64,000 nucleotides of DNA from assembly GCA_903970555.1 (NCBI GenBank), contig CAJCJD010000246.1, positions 93,043 through 157,042 of the forward strand, read 5' to 3'. Below, one piece after another: positions 26,033-35,841 of the stretch (position 1 is the first letter of the stretch; each line of letters begins with the position of its first letter). The position numbers were made by a program, and so were the translations under genes. Under the pieces are notes generated by a model. That model had not been told where the DNA came from. It made no database searches and worked only from the letters and a program-made list of their open reading frames with translations. Source of the stretch: Vulcanimicrobiota bacterium (GTDB taxonomy: Bacteria > Pseudomonadota > Gammaproteobacteria > Xanthomonadales > Rhodanobacteraceae).

Positions 26033-27322
26033 ATGACCCGACCGGTAAACCTCGACATGCACCTGACCACGCAACGGCGTCCGTTCTATCGCGACCTGAC
26101 TTTCCAGGTGGTGGTGGGTATGGTGTTGGGCGTTTTGGTCGGTGTGCTGTGGCCGGATATCGGCACCCGTCTCAAGCCGCTGGGCGATATTTTTATCCGC
26201 CTAATTCAGATGGTGGTAGGACTGATCATCTTCTGCACGGTCACGCACGGCATTGCCAGCGTGCGCGACCTAGGCAAGGTTGGGCGCATCGCACTCAAGG
26301 CGATGGTGTATTTCGAACTCGTCACCAGCGTGGCGTTGGTGATTGGCCTGGTCGCCATCAATGTGCTCAAGCCTGGCGTGGGCATGCATGTCGACCCGGC
26401 GTTGCTCACGCACGGCATGAGTACGGGCGATCAAGCAGCGGCACCGCACAGCTTTGGCGAGTTCCTCACCAATTTGGTGCCGACATCCGCCATCGGTGCA
26501 TTCAGCAACGGCGACATCCTGCAGATTCTGCTTTTTTCGGTGTTGTTTGCTTGCGGCTTGGCCAGTCTTGGTGACAACGCGCAACCGGTGTTGCGCATTG
26601 TGGATGTCATCCGCCAGACCTTGTTCTGGATCATTCGCGTGGTGATGAAAATCGCGCCCATCGCCGCCTTCGGCGCGATCGCTTTCACCACCGCCAAGTT
26701 CGGACTCAACAGCCTGGTGCCGCTCGCCAAACTGGTGGCCGAATTCGCACTCACGTGCGTCGTGTTCCTGCTGGTGGTACTTGCTCCTATTTCGCGCGTA
26801 TGCGGTTTTAGCCTGCTCAAACTGATGCGTTACTTCCGCGAGGAGCTGGTGTTGGTGCTCGGTACCAGCTCGTCGGAGAGCGTGTTTCCGCAGCTCACCG
26901 AAAAACTCACGCGCCTGGGCGTGGACGAATCAGTGGTCGGCATGGTGTTGCCTACTGCCTACAGCTTCAATCATGACGGCACCTGCCTTTATTTCGCAGC
27001 GGTAGCCGTATTCCTTGCGCAGGCTACCGGTACCGCGCTTGGCTGGCAGGCACAGTTGGGCCTGTTGTTGATTTTGTTGGTCACATCCAAAGGTGGCGCG
27101 GGCGTTTCCGGCTCCGCTATCGCGGTATTGACCATGACCTTGGCGGCGACCAAGACCATTCCGGTCGGTAGCGTCGCTTTGATACTCGGCGTGCATCGCA
27201 TTCTGTCGGCGGGGTTCGTGTTCGTGAACATCGTCGGCAATTGCGTTGCGACCGTGGCGGTTGGCTATTGGGAGAAAGCGGTCGACCGCAACAAGCTTCG
27301 ACAAGAACTACAGGCAGGTTAA
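26033..27322 (+). CDS. DAACS-family dicarboxylate:cation symporter (DctA/GltP-like)
   Basis: 429 residues with about eight membrane segments and the family hairpin motifs: SSSESVFPQL (usually SSSESTLP) and YSFNHDGTCLYFA (usually YSFNLDGT). It imports dicarboxylates or acidic amino acids with Na+ or H+. The altered Leu-to-His in the NxDGT loop may reflect an unusual substrate. Placed among the 4-oxalomesaconate pathway genes, it is likely the inner-membrane importer of the cluster substrate, working with the OprB porin next to it. No strong SD is seen; ATG 26057 is an alternative start. Confidence 0.85.
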   Translation: MTRPVNLDMHLTTQRRPFYRDLTFQVVVGMVLGVLVGVLWPDIGTRLKPLGDIFIRLIQMVVGLIIFCTVTHGIASVRDLGKVGRIALKAMVYFELVTSVALVIGLVAINVLKPGVGMHVDPALLTHGMSTGDQAAAPHSFGEFLTNLVPTSAIGAFSNGDILQILLFSVLFACGLASLGDNAQPVLRIVDVIRQTLFWIIRVVMKIAPIAAFGAIAFTTAKFGLNSLVPLAKLVAEFALTCVVFLLVVLAPISRVCGFSLLKLMRYFREELVLVLGTSSSESVFPQLTEKLTRLGVDESVVGMVLPTAYSFNHDGTCLYFAAVAVFLAQATGTALGWQAQLGLLLILLVTSKGGAGVSGSAIAVLTMTLAATKTIPVGSVALILGVHRILSAGFVFVNIVGNCVATVAVGYWEKAVDRNKLRQELQAG

Positions 27323-27400
27323 CAGGCAGTTCGATCATGCCTTCAAAACAACATGCATCTCGCGGTTCCTATCGGCACCGCGATGGGGAGGGTCGCGTCA

Positions 27401-28891
27401 ATGAAAAGGCTGATGGCACGAAAATCGTTATACCTGAGTCTCGTCACACTGTTGCTTGCACCTGCCGTGCATGCGCAGAGCGCACAAAACACGCAGTCAG
27501 CGCAAAGCGGTGGCCCGAATGCGAATTGGGCCGATGCCTATACCCCATCGCAGCAGAACACCGGCAATGGCATCGTTAACCCTTCCGACACACCGGTCGC
27601 TGCGCGACCGGCTTCCAAGGAGCCGGCGTTGCCGCGCTCGAAGTTGGTGCAGAAGCTGCTCGACGATGGCGTCAATATCCGCGCCAGCGAAATTGATCAG
27701 TACGCCAAGAACACCACCGGCGGTGTCAAACAGGGTAGCCATAACGTTGGCCAGTTCTATATCGGTGCGGACTTCGATCTTGGCAAGATCTTCGGTTGGT
27801 CCGGCGCCAGCCTCCATTTCACTGCGTATCGTGATTACGGGTTGAGCCTCAACGCGCTCGTCACTGGCACCTACAACAAACAGCAGTACATCTATAAGAA
27901 CGCCTTTCCACGCTGGCACTTGGGCCTGTTCTCTTACGAGCAGAAGGCATTCGATGATCGCCTGGATGTCCAAGTCGGTCGCCTGGGCAGTACCACCTAC
28001 TTCGGCCACCTGGTGGTCAACTGCCAGTTCGTCTCGGCCAATACCTGCGGCGAGCCGCGAATGCTGGTGTCCGAAACCGGACTCAGCCTGCTGCCTTCGG
28101 CGACGTGGGGTGGCAACGTGAAGTTCAAGACGACCGAGAACACTTATGTCGATGTCGGCGCATTCGAGGTCAATCCCGACGTACAGCCCAGCAACGGCCT
28201 GGATTGGGAAATCAAGCATTCGACCGGCTATACGTTGCCGATCGAATTCGGCTGGGCGCAGAACGACCCCAAGACCGTGCAGTATCCGTTTGAGTTGAAA
28301 GGCGGCGTCTATGAGAGCACCGCTCCGCTGACCGACATCAACTTGAACACGAAGGGCCAGCCTCTGGGCATCGATGGCGGCAAGGCTGCCACCGATAACC
28401 ACATTCGCGATGGTTTCTACGTCATGGGCGACAAGGTCATCTGGCGTCCGGACCCGGACTCGCCGCGTAGCTTCAACGTCTTCGGCGGTTGGGTGCAGCA
28501 GTTGGAAGATCAGGAGATCATGCATCAGCAGATCTTTACCGGTTTCGTCATGACCGGACCGCTTTCGTTCCGCCCCTATGACACGCTCGGCCTGAATATC
28601 TCCGAGTTCGAAATGACACCGGAAGAGCAAGCCTATCTTGCCGAAGTACGCAAGAAAGAAGGCGGTACCGGCGTAAACGCGCTGCATCAAACCGACTACG
28701 ACCTGACCTACAGCATTCACCTCGTCAAAGGTCTGGAGCTGATGCCGAGCTTGCAATACATCGTGCATCCGGACAATTCAAGTCTCCCGAAAACGTCGGT
28801 GCTACCGAAGAACTTGTTTGTATACGCGATCGGCCTGCGCGTGGACATCGGAGTGCTGATGGGCTTCCGGCCTGCCGCCGCCAATGATTGA
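27401..28891 (+). CDS. OprB-family outer-membrane porin
   Basis: From the ATG at 27401 the product has 496 residues, beginning with a signal peptide ([17 protein letters not shown]). The mature protein has OprB-family features: a short N-terminal region ([20 protein letters not shown]) and many amphipathic strands with a C-terminal strand [13 protein letters not shown]. OprB porins are best known for sugars, but family members next to aromatic-acid genes import organic acids. It probably forms the outer-membrane entry for the substrate of this cluster. The aldolase gene follows after 20 bases. Confidence 0.85.
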   Translation: MKRLMARKSLYLSLVTLLLAPAVHAQSAQNTQSAQSGGPNANWADAYTPSQQNTGNGIVNPSDTPVAARPASKEPALPRSKLVQKLLDDGVNIRASEIDQYAKNTTGGVKQGSHNVGQFYIGADFDLGKIFGWSGASLHFTAYRDYGLSLNALVTGTYNKQQYIYKNAFPRWHLGLFSYEQKAFDDRLDVQVGRLGSTTYFGHLVVNCQFVSANTCGEPRMLVSETGLSLLPSATWGGNVKFKTTENTYVDVGAFEVNPDVQPSNGLDWEIKHSTGYTLPIEFGWAQNDPKTVQYPFELKGGVYESTAPLTDINLNTKGQPLGIDGGKAATDNHIRDGFYVMGDKVIWRPDPDSPRSFNVFGGWVQQLEDQEIMHQQIFTGFVMTGPLSFRPYDTLGLNISEFEMTPEEQAYLAEVRKKEGGTGVNALHQTDYDLTYSIHLVKGLELMPSLQYIVHPDNSSLPKTSVLPKNLFVYAIGLRVDIGVLMGFRPAAAND

Positions 28892-28911
28892 TGTTGCGAA
28901 GAGGATGGGAT

Positions 28912-29583
28912 ATGTCAGTCGTAGTAACTCGTATTGAACGCGCCGACGCCAACGTGATCGATGGTCTAGCTCGCGCTGGCGTCGCTACCGTGCATGAGGC
29001 GCAGGGCCGCACCGGTCTGATGCATTCCAGTCTTCGCCCAATCTACGGTGGCGCGCGTATCGCCGGCTCGGCTGTCACTGTGCTGATGCCGCCGGGCGAC
29101 AACTGGATGATGCATGTGGCGATCGAGCAGTTACGTAAAGGCGATCTGCTTATCGCCGCAACCACCAGCCCTTGCGAAGACGGCTATTTCGGCGACTTGC
29201 TGGCCACCTCGGCCAAAGCGCGCGGCTGCCGTGGCCTGATCATCGACGCCGGCGTGCGTGACGTGCGTGATCTCACCGCCATGGGTTTCCCCGTTTGGAG
29301 CCGTGCAATCCATGCGCAAGGCACGGTAAAGGAAACGCTCGGCTCGGTGAACGTGCCGGTGGTCTGTGGCGGCGCGCTGGTCAATCCTGGCGACGTGGTA
29401 GTTGCCGACGACGACGGTATTTGTGTAGTGCCGCGTGCCGACGCTTTCCAAGCGTTGGAAAAAGCCAAGGAACGCGAAGCCAGAGAGGACGAAAAACGAG
29501 AACGTCTGGCTTCAGGCGAGCTGGGCCTGGACATCTACAACATGCGTGAGCGCTTGGCGCAGAAAGGCCTTAAATATGTCTGA
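28912..29583 (+). CDS. ligK: 4-carboxy-4-hydroxy-2-oxoadipate aldolase/oxaloacetate decarboxylase
   Basis: The ATG at 28912 has SD GAGGATGG and gives 223 residues, usual for LigK/GalC/ProA. Family motifs are [12 protein letters not shown], the metal/substrate block [27 protein letters not shown] and the C-terminal [13 protein letters not shown]. It splits 4-carboxy-4-hydroxy-2-oxoadipate into pyruvate and oxaloacetate in protocatechuate-4,5 and gallate degradation. It precedes ligJ, whose product supplies its substrate. Confidence 0.9.
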   Translation: MSVVVTRIERADANVIDGLARAGVATVHEAQGRTGLMHSSLRPIYGGARIAGSAVTVLMPPGDNWMMHVAIEQLRKGDLLIAATTSPCEDGYFGDLLATSAKARGCRGLIIDAGVRDVRDLTAMGFPVWSRAIHAQGTVKETLGSVNVPVVCGGALVNPGDVVVADDDGICVVPRADAFQALEKAKEREAREDEKRERLASGELGLDIYNMRERLAQKGLKYV

Positions 29584-29619
29584 ACTGACGTCTTCCGCAT
29601 TCAAGAATGCAAGCATGCC

Positions 29620-30642
29620 ATGATCATCGACTGCCACGGACACTACACCACCGCACCGAAAGGTCACGATGCTTTTCGCGATGCGCAACTGAAGCACTTC
29701 GACGATTCCTCGCAGCCGTTGCCGATCTATCCCAACATCTCCGACGAGGAGATCCGCGAAAGCATTGAAGCCCATCAACTGCGCCTGCTTCGCGAACGCG
29801 GTTTAGACATGACGATCTTTTCGCCGCGCGCCAGCACGATGGCACACCATGAAGGTGATGAGGTAGTCAGCCAGATATGGACGCGTCACTGTAATGATCT
29901 GATCGCGCGAGTGGTCGAGCTCTACCCGGAAGCCTTTATTGGCGTGTGCCAACTGCCACAATCGCCTGGGGTGACGATCAAGAATTCAATCGCCGAACTG
30001 GAACGCTGCGTCAGCGAACTAGGTTTCGTCGGTTGCAATCTCAATCCCGATCCGTCGGGCGGACATTGGAATGGGCCGCCGCTTACCGACCGCGCATGGT
30101 ATCCATTCTTCGAGAAGATGGTGGAGCTGGATGTGCCGGCCATGATTCACGTATCTGGCAGCTGCAACACCAACTTCCACGCTACGGGCGCGCATTACAT
30201 CAACGCCGACACCACTGCGTTCATGCAGTTTCTGCAAGGCGATTTATTTACGGACTTCCCAAGCTTGCGCTTCATCATCCCGCACGGCGGAGGCGCGGTG
30301 CCGTATCACTGGGGCCGTTACCGTGGCCTGGCCGACATGTTGAAGAAGCCGCCGCTAAGCGAGCATGTCATGAAGAATGTGTACTTCGATACCTGCGTCT
30401 ACCATCAGCCGGGTATCGATTTGCTGTTCAAGGTCATCGACATCGACAACATCCTGTTCGGTTCGGAAATGGTGGGTGCCGTGCGCGGCATCGACCCGAC
30501 CACCGGCAACTATTTCGACGACACCCTCCGCTATATCGACTCACTGAACATGTCCGCCGAAGACAGGCACAAGGTTTTGGAAGGCAATGCGCGTCGGATC
30601 TATCCACGCTTAGACGCGCAACTGAAGGCACGCGGCAAGTAA
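29620..30642 (+). CDS. ligJ: 4-oxalomesaconate hydratase
   Basis: 340 residues, the usual LigJ length. It is an amidohydrolase-fold enzyme with MIIDCHGHYTTAP at the start, SPRASTMAHHEGD, GCNLNPDPSGGHW, MIHVSGSCNTNFHATG, IIPHGGGAVPYHWGRYRG and LFGSEMVGAVRGIDP. These match the zinc hydratases of lignin-derived aromatic catabolism that hydrate 4-oxalomesaconate for LigK. The start is 36 bases behind ligK. A 15-codon frame starting at 29576 bridges the ligK stop and the ligJ start, which suggests translational coupling. Confidence 0.92.
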   Translation: MIIDCHGHYTTAPKGHDAFRDAQLKHFDDSSQPLPIYPNISDEEIRESIEAHQLRLLRERGLDMTIFSPRASTMAHHEGDEVVSQIWTRHCNDLIARVVELYPEAFIGVCQLPQSPGVTIKNSIAELERCVSELGFVGCNLNPDPSGGHWNGPPLTDRAWYPFFEKMVELDVPAMIHVSGSCNTNFHATGAHYINADTTAFMQFLQGDLFTDFPSLRFIIPHGGGAVPYHWGRYRGLADMLKKPPLSEHVMKNVYFDTCVYHQPGIDLLFKVIDIDNILFGSEMVGAVRGIDPTTGNYFDDTLRYIDSLNMSAEDRHKVLEGNARRIYPRLDAQLKARGK

Positions 30643-30762
30643 GCCGTTCATCCTGTTGATGCAGCCGTACGCGCCAAACGCTCGCGCTCAGTTGCATAAG
30701 CCAACGTCAAACCTTAGCGCTCAACAAGCGAGCCTCCCTCGCTCAGGGCCGCACGCGCGATT

Positions 30763-31266
30763 TCAATCGATCGCGTGGTGCCCATAGCTGAGAATTCGAG
30801 TTATTTCCCAGCCCTTGGACGAACGGTGCCAAACAATCAGGAATTTGGCCTCGCCGAAGCATTTATCGGATTTGATATCGCAGAACGTCTGGTGCCCCTC
30901 TTCGATGGCGCCGTAGTCCTTGATGGGAAATACCTGCAAGCTTCCTGCCGTTAATACACGCCGAAAATTGCCACACACATTCGCGCGCGTTTTATCAATA
31001 TAGTCTTTTCTCGTCCAAGAGACGCCGCCTTTATCGTGATAAAACTCGACGTTTTCATTCAAATATTTTGCGTGCTTGTCCAGCTCACCGGGAGAGCTGC
31101 AATGATTGAATGCATCAAAGAAGGCAGCATCCAATTTTGAAATGGTGTCGTACAAGTCATCTTTGTTTGCCGCATTGTTCGCCTCAGATACGGCAGGTGC
31201 CGCGGCCCATGCATACGAAGCGAGAAGAGCAAACAACACGCTCGTCAGAAAGATATTTCTAATCAT
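30763..31266 (-). CDS. Secreted SnoaL/DUF4440-like protein
   Basis: The GGAG sequence abuts the first possible ATG (31272), so the second ATG at 31266, 6 bases away, is chosen; 167 residues. A signal peptide (IFLTSVLFALLASYAWAAAPA) precedes a SnoaL-like cone domain: LDAAFFDAFNHCSSPGELDK, FYHDKGGVSWTRKDYI and the C-terminal WHRSSKGWEITRILSYGHHA. Members of this family are enzymes or ligand binders; no specific role can be read. The gene is alone, convergent with the ligJ cluster. Confidence 0.75.
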   Translation of the reverse strand: MIRNIFLTSVLFALLASYAWAAAPAVSEANNAANKDDLYDTISKLDAAFFDAFNHCSSPGELDKHAKYLNENVEFYHDKGGVSWTRKDYIDKTRANVCGNFRRVLTAGSLQVFPIKDYGAIEEGHQTFCDIKSDKCFGEAKFLIVWHRSSKGWEITRILSYGHHAID

Positions 31267-31662
31267 TGCCATCTCCGCACTCTAGGGAAAATTGAAAGTT
31301 GCCGCCGCCGATCGAAAGCGGGCAACTGTTTTCCCCGCCCTTCGATTAATGCCGCTCCACACGTTCAGACTGAGTGCGCATAGCTTGCCTGAAGAACGAA
31401 GCGCACCCGCTGACGAACGCCTGGCCGAACAAGCCCACGTGGAGATCGCCAGCACGTGCGTGCAAGGCGTCTTCCAGCGAAGCATCGAGACCATAGGCAA
31501 CGCCCGCCAACATGCACTCGCCATTAACCCTACTGATACGTCGACACATCGATCGGTTGCAGATTTCTGCCATCGCGGAGAGCAAAGAGACACCGACGGG
31601 TTGCTTGGGGGGCGAAAATTGCATTTAGGTGCGGCATCTACGTTGGGTGGTGGACATTAGCC
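31267..31662. other. Gap with uncertain small frames
   Basis: About 396 bases between the SnoaL-like and GNAT genes. Overlapping short frames exist on both strands; the least unlikely is a minus frame at 31346-31624 (92 residues, no known domain). Codon pattern does not single out one frame and none has a clear SD, so no gene is called. It should hold the promoter of the SnoaL-like gene. Confidence 0.35.
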
Positions 31663-32172
31663 TTAAGTAGACAGGGTCATTTCGATCTCAAAAATATCGG
31701 GCGTATGCGGATACGGTGTTGTGTTGCCAGTCCGGACGAATCCGTTGCGCTCGTAGAAGGAGATGCCTGCAGTATTGCTGCTCGTCACGAGCAGACGGAG
31801 CGTTCGTATACCTCCTTCTTGGGCCCAGCGGCGAATGGCGTTCAGCAGATCCGACCCAACTCCACGTCGACGACCGGCCGGTGCCACCCACATTGAAATC
31901 ACCTCGGCCACTGCGGGGTTTTCGCTGTCGCGAAAGCATGCGACGAGGCCTAAGGCTTTTTCATCTTCAAGTGCGAAGAAGCCAACGCGATTCTGCCCAT
32001 CGAGAGATTTCGCACGATTTAGCCAGTCCTGGTCGGCAAGCAACGCTTCGCGCTCATAAGTACTACCAAATGAGAGCGGATCCTGCTTTAAGGCGGCCAG
32101 CCGAATGGCTTTATATGTTTGAGCGGACTGCGCTTGGATACGAACCAACTTAATCAAGTCTGTTACCCCCAA
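31663..32172 (-). CDS. GNAT-family N-acetyltransferase
   Basis: 169 residues. The acetyl-CoA site is RRRGVGSDLLNAIRRWA, with the preceding strand EVISMWVAPAG and the C-terminal block NTAGISFYERNGFVRTGNTT. The N-terminal part (YKAIRLAALKQDPLSFGSTY, then EREALL) is typical of RimI-like proteins of unknown substrate. No linked gene suggests a target. Confidence 0.85.
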   Translation of the reverse strand: MGVTDLIKLVRIQAQSAQTYKAIRLAALKQDPLSFGSTYEREALLADQDWLNRAKSLDGQNRVGFFALEDEKALGLVACFRDSENPAVAEVISMWVAPAGRRRGVGSDLLNAIRRWAQEGGIRTLRLLVTSSNTAGISFYERNGFVRTGNTTPYPHTPDIFEIEMTLST

Positions 32173-32248
32173 ACGAGTTCGTTAATCCTTCCCGTTTTCA
32201 CACAGCCACTTGAAAACGGCCCACTTTAAGTGGCGAGCATCTCCCTGC

Positions 32249-33148
32249 CTAGACGCCGGCTTTGCCGACACTCGCCATCAAGTCATCAAGGTGTGAAAGG
32301 AACAGTTGGAGAATCGGCGACTGATTCGATTCACTGTAACCCACGACAAGGTCGATCGTAGGTGCGTTGTCGGCCAAGGGCCGACTGACGACCGACCATG
32401 GCATGAGAGGTTCCACGTAGGATGGTATTAGCGCGATACCGCGCGTGGATGCCACTAAGGACATCACCATCGCGGGATTGTCGACCAGCTGGGATGGTGT
32501 GATCTTCACTCCCGCATGTTCGAGGTATTGGTCGATGACCGAACGCAGCACTCTCGCCTTGTTCGCCATAGCGATGAAAGGCTGACCGATGAGATCCTTC
32601 GCGCGCACGGAGGTGCGCGCGGTCAGCGGATGATCGCTCGGCATCAAAGCGACCAACTGCTCTTTTGAAACACGCCGATAGGTCAGATCGAAGTCGGGTT
32701 CGGCGCGCATGAATGCAATATCCAGCCGACCGCGCGCTACCGCTTCGCCAAGGTCGGGCGAGTAGTCACTGGATACTGTCACGTCGATATTGGGCAATTC
32801 CGCGCGAAGCACACGCATGGCCTCTGGCAACCATGTCATTTCCTGGCCGGTGAGAAACCCCATGCTGAAACGTTGCTTTGCAGGTTGTGCGGCACGTCGC
32901 GCTGCCGCCACCGCGGCCTCCACCTGATTGAGCGCCAGCCGCGCGTGATCCAGGAATGCCTTGCCGGCATCCGTCAGTACAACACCACGAGAACTTCGAT
33001 TGAGTAACGGTGTGCCGACCTGCTCTTCGAGATCCTTGATCTGGCGACTCAAGGACGGCTGCGAGGTGTAGAGCTTTTTTTCGGCGGCCACTGTGAGGCT
33101 GCCGGTCTCGGCGATGGCGACAAAATACCGAAGGTGGCGAAGCTCCAC
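32249..33148 (-). CDS. LysR-family regulator (CatR/BenM-like)
   Basis: 299 residues. HTH at 1-60 (MELRHLRYFVAIAETGSLTV, KKLYTSQPSLSRQIKDLEEQ) and a full effector-binding domain (SMGFLTGQEMTWLPEAMRVL onward). The HTH matches the HcaR/CatR branch. It is divergent from the DUF427-SDR-SDR genes, which it probably controls. The 180-base gap contains no strong dyad that I could single out. Confidence 0.9.
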   Translation of the reverse strand: MELRHLRYFVAIAETGSLTVAAEKKLYTSQPSLSRQIKDLEEQVGTPLLNRSSRGVVLTDAGKAFLDHARLALNQVEAAVAAARRAAQPAKQRFSMGFLTGQEMTWLPEAMRVLRAELPNIDVTVSSDYSPDLGEAVARGRLDIAFMRAEPDFDLTYRRVSKEQLVALMPSDHPLTARTSVRAKDLIGQPFIAMANKARVLRSVIDQYLEHAGVKITPSQLVDNPAMVMSLVASTRGIALIPSYVEPLMPWSVVSRPLADNAPTIDLVVGYSESNQSPILQLFLSHLDDLMASVGKAGV

Positions 33149-33328
33149 GGCGCCTCCAGCGAGTCATGCCTGATAGGCATGGGGCGAAGCTTACAAAGTC
33201 TTATTCAAAGGCGCCACATAGGCTTAAATTTCACACCATCGAGAAGCAAACAGCCCAAGGGCAATGCCTCAGAGGCCTTTCTCCACGCTACGAAAGCGCC
33301 CAAGTGCCCGCTATCAGAGACCCTCTTC

Positions 33329-33730
33329 ATGACCACCTATAAGCACCAGACCGCACCCAGTCGCACCATCAAGGAGCCGAGCCCGGAACACCCGATCGAT
33401 ATCGTGCGAAACCCTCGCCGGGTCGTTGTTACCGTCGCAGGGCGAGTGGTTGCCAATACGCAACATGCCTTCACGCTCAAGGAGGCCGACTATCCGGCCG
33501 TGCAATACATCCCGCGTGATGATGTCGACATGTCCTTGCTCGATCGCTCCGATCACACCACGTACTGCCCGTACAAGGGCGACTGCCATTACTACAGCAT
33601 CCCGTCAGGTGGCGAACGCTCGGTCAATTCGGTATGGACTTATGAAAGCCCCTACCCTGCGGTCGCTGTGATCAAGGACCACGTCGCATTCTATCCCGAT
33701 CGCGTCGATGCGATCGAAGAGATCGCATAA
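33329..33730 (+). CDS. DUF427 family protein
   Basis: The ATG at 33329 (MTTYKHQTAPSRTIKEPSPE) gives 133 residues; an upstream open frame would run into the LysR start. It shows the DUF427 core: VTVAGRVVANTQHAFTLKEA, YPAVQYIPRDDVDMSLL, TTYCPYKGDCHYYSI and AFYPDRVDAIEEI. The function of the family is unknown. It is the first of three genes in line with two SDRs, divergent from a LysR. Confidence 0.88.
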   Translation: MTTYKHQTAPSRTIKEPSPEHPIDIVRNPRRVVVTVAGRVVANTQHAFTLKEADYPAVQYIPRDDVDMSLLDRSDHTTYCPYKGDCHYYSIPSGGERSVNSVWTYESPYPAVAVIKDHVAFYPDRVDAIEEIA

Positions 33731-33759
33731 AGCCACTCACTCACTGCAGGATTTTCGTC

Positions 33760-34506
33760 ATGACTACGCTCACTGGTAAGACTGCCCTGGTGACCGGGGC
33801 ATCCCGCGGCATCGGCCGTGCTACGGCTCTTGCGCTCGCGAAGGCGGGTGCGCTGGTCATCGTCCACTATGGCAATGCGCAGAAGGAAGCCGATGAGGTT
33901 GTGAAGGAAATCACCGCTGCGGGTGGCCGCGCGCAGAAGGTGACAGCTGATTTGAGCAAGCCCAACGGCGCGCACGATCTGGCCAAGCAGGTTCGCGGCA
34001 TTGTCGGTGATCGGTTGGACATCCTCGTGGCCAACGCCGGCATCTCCAAGGCGGCATCGATCGAAGAATTGACTGTCGATGACTTCGATCAGCTGTTTGC
34101 GGTGAATGTTCGCGCGCCCTACTTTCTGGTGCAGCAGTTGCTGCCGACCATGTGCAAGGGCAGCACGATCATTTTCACTTCATCGCTGGTAGCACGTGCC
34201 GTTGCCGGCACGCTCTCCGCCTACGCAGCCACCAAGGGTGCCGTCGACACGCTGGTGAAGCATTTCGCCGTGGCACTGGGCGAGCGCGGCATTCGCGTCA
34301 ATGCGGTGGCACCGGGCGTGGTCGATACCGATATGTCCAATTTCACCAAGACCGAGGAAGGTCGTAACCGTGCTCTATCCATGCAGGCACTCAAGCGCCT
34401 CGCGACTCCCGAAGATATTGCCGGAGCCATGGTGTTTCTCGCCTCCGACGAGGCGCGCTGGATTACCGGCGAAACCATGCGCGTGGACGGTGGCTCGAAG
34501 CTTTAA
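33760..34506 (+). CDS. SDR-family oxidoreductase
   Basis: 248 residues, classical SDR: TGASRGIG cofactor motif, LVANAGIS in place of NNAG, Ser in FTSSLVARAV, YAATK active site, PGVVDTDMS and the C-terminal GGSKL. The cofactor is probably NADP(H) judging by the basic residue in the TGxSRGIG loop, as for FabG-like enzymes. It lies 29 bases behind DUF427; the substrate is unknown. Confidence 0.87.
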   Translation: MTTLTGKTALVTGASRGIGRATALALAKAGALVIVHYGNAQKEADEVVKEITAAGGRAQKVTADLSKPNGAHDLAKQVRGIVGDRLDILVANAGISKAASIEELTVDDFDQLFAVNVRAPYFLVQQLLPTMCKGSTIIFTSSLVARAVAGTLSAYAATKGAVDTLVKHFAVALGERGIRVNAVAPGVVDTDMSNFTKTEEGRNRALSMQALKRLATPEDIAGAMVFLASDEARWITGETMRVDGGSKL

Positions 34507-34700
34507 CGCCCTCCATACCCCTGTGGCGTACACATCAGCGTCTTAGCTAGCACCATGAGTGATGCACACCGCCCGTACACGTCATTGCAGCATGTTGCAT
34601 GCAAGTCGATAGACGGGACAAACCGTTGTTACTGACGTTTGAACGCTCCTAGCTCGACAACACCCACCTCAATCCCCCTCCAGAAACGCAAGGAAATCCC

Positions 34701-35441
34701 ATGTCTAAGTTAGCCAAAAAAGTAGCCCTCGTTACCGGTGGTTCGCGTGGCATTGGCGCAGCGATCGCCAAGCGCCTAGCTGCCGATGGCGCAAGTGTCG
34801 CCATCACGTACGCCAAGGACGCCACCATGGCGTCGGCCGTCGTCAAAGCCATTGAAGCCAATGGCGGAAAAGCGATTGCGATTCAAGCAGACGCCGCCGA
34901 CGCCGACGCCGTGAAGAGCGCTGTCGAAAAAGCAGTAGCCGCCCTCGGCCGGCTCGATGTGCTGGTGAACAATGCAGGCACCGCTATTCCAAAGCCGTTC
35001 GAAGAAACCACGCTGGAAGAATTGAATCGTGTCATCGATATCAATATCCGCGGCGTATTCGTAACGACGCAGGCAGCGTTGAAGCATATGAATAACAACG
35101 GACGCATCATCATGATCGGTTCGTGCGTGGGCGAACGCGTGCTTACGCCTGGCCTCGTGCCTTACTCGGCGACGAAAGGCGCGGTGAAGATGTTTACCCA
35201 GGGTCTGTCCCGGGAAGTGGGAAGCCGCGGCATCACTGTCAACAACGTGCAGCCGGGTCCGATCGATACCGATCTGAATCCTGCCGCAGGCGAATGGGCC
35301 GTACCGCAGAAGGCCGCCACCGCGCTTAATCGCTATGGCCAGGTGGATGAAGTCGCCGCATTGGTCGCGTTCGTCGCCAGTCCGGAGGCTTCATACATCA
35401 CCGGAGCAAATCTGACGGTCGATGGCGGAACGAATGCTTAA
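34701..35441 (+). CDS. SDR-family oxidoreductase (FabG-like)
   Basis: 246 residues: TGGSRGIGAAIAKRLAADGA, VNNAGTAIPKPF, IGSCVGERVLTPGL, YSATK and VQPGPIDTDLNPA, with C-terminal VDGGTNA. The YSATK-type enzyme is a paralogue of the preceding SDR but only moderately similar. A gap of 194 bases separates them, so it may have its own promoter. A hairpin follows its stop. Confidence 0.87.
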   Translation: MSKLAKKVALVTGGSRGIGAAIAKRLAADGASVAITYAKDATMASAVVKAIEANGGKAIAIQADAADADAVKSAVEKAVAALGRLDVLVNNAGTAIPKPFEETTLEELNRVIDINIRGVFVTTQAALKHMNNNGRIIMIGSCVGERVLTPGLVPYSATKGAVKMFTQGLSREVGSRGITVNNVQPGPIDTDLNPAAGEWAVPQKAATALNRYGQVDEVAALVAFVASPEASYITGANLTVDGGTNA

Positions 35442-35473
35442 ACGCAGGCTTCAGCGTTATCTATAGATCTAAA

Positions 35474-35509
35474 CCAGATTGAGAGTCGACGATGTCGCTC
35501 TCAATCTGG
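35474..35509. terminator. Strong hairpin after the SDR, terminator-like without U-tract
   Basis: Perfect 12-bp arms CCAGATTGAGAG (35474-35485) and CTCTCAATCTGG (35498-35509). An inner CGAC/GTCG pair extends the stem to 16 bp with one bulged base and a 3-base loop. It lies 33 bases behind the SDR stop. No T-run follows, so it may stop transcription with Rho or protect the mRNA end. Confidence 0.55.
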
Positions 35510-35841
35510 ACAGTCGATACAAGACCAACGGTAGCGACCTGGTTCGAAGCGAACAGCGCTCCGATCACATTCCTTTCTATATGTGAGCCGCGCTGCACTT
35601 ATCGCGTATCGCGCATTGCGCTGCGCTACTGGGCATGTACTTGATGGCGAACAGCAAAGCTCTAGCTGTTCTCACAACGCAAAACCGCACTGCCTCCTCG
35701 CCATCGATGACCACCTTGGGTCGAAGGCCGGCACCACCCTCTCGTTCCCCCTAGTCCGACGCCAGCGCCCTTTCTTGATTCGCCAGCAGGCGGTGCTCAT
35801 GCGCCGTCGATGTTGCGCTGCAGCTTGTCGCACGTTACGAG

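Noticed and set aside
27497..28768. 423-codon minus-strand frame
   Set aside because: It is antisense to the OprB porin gene, which carries a signal peptide and family features.
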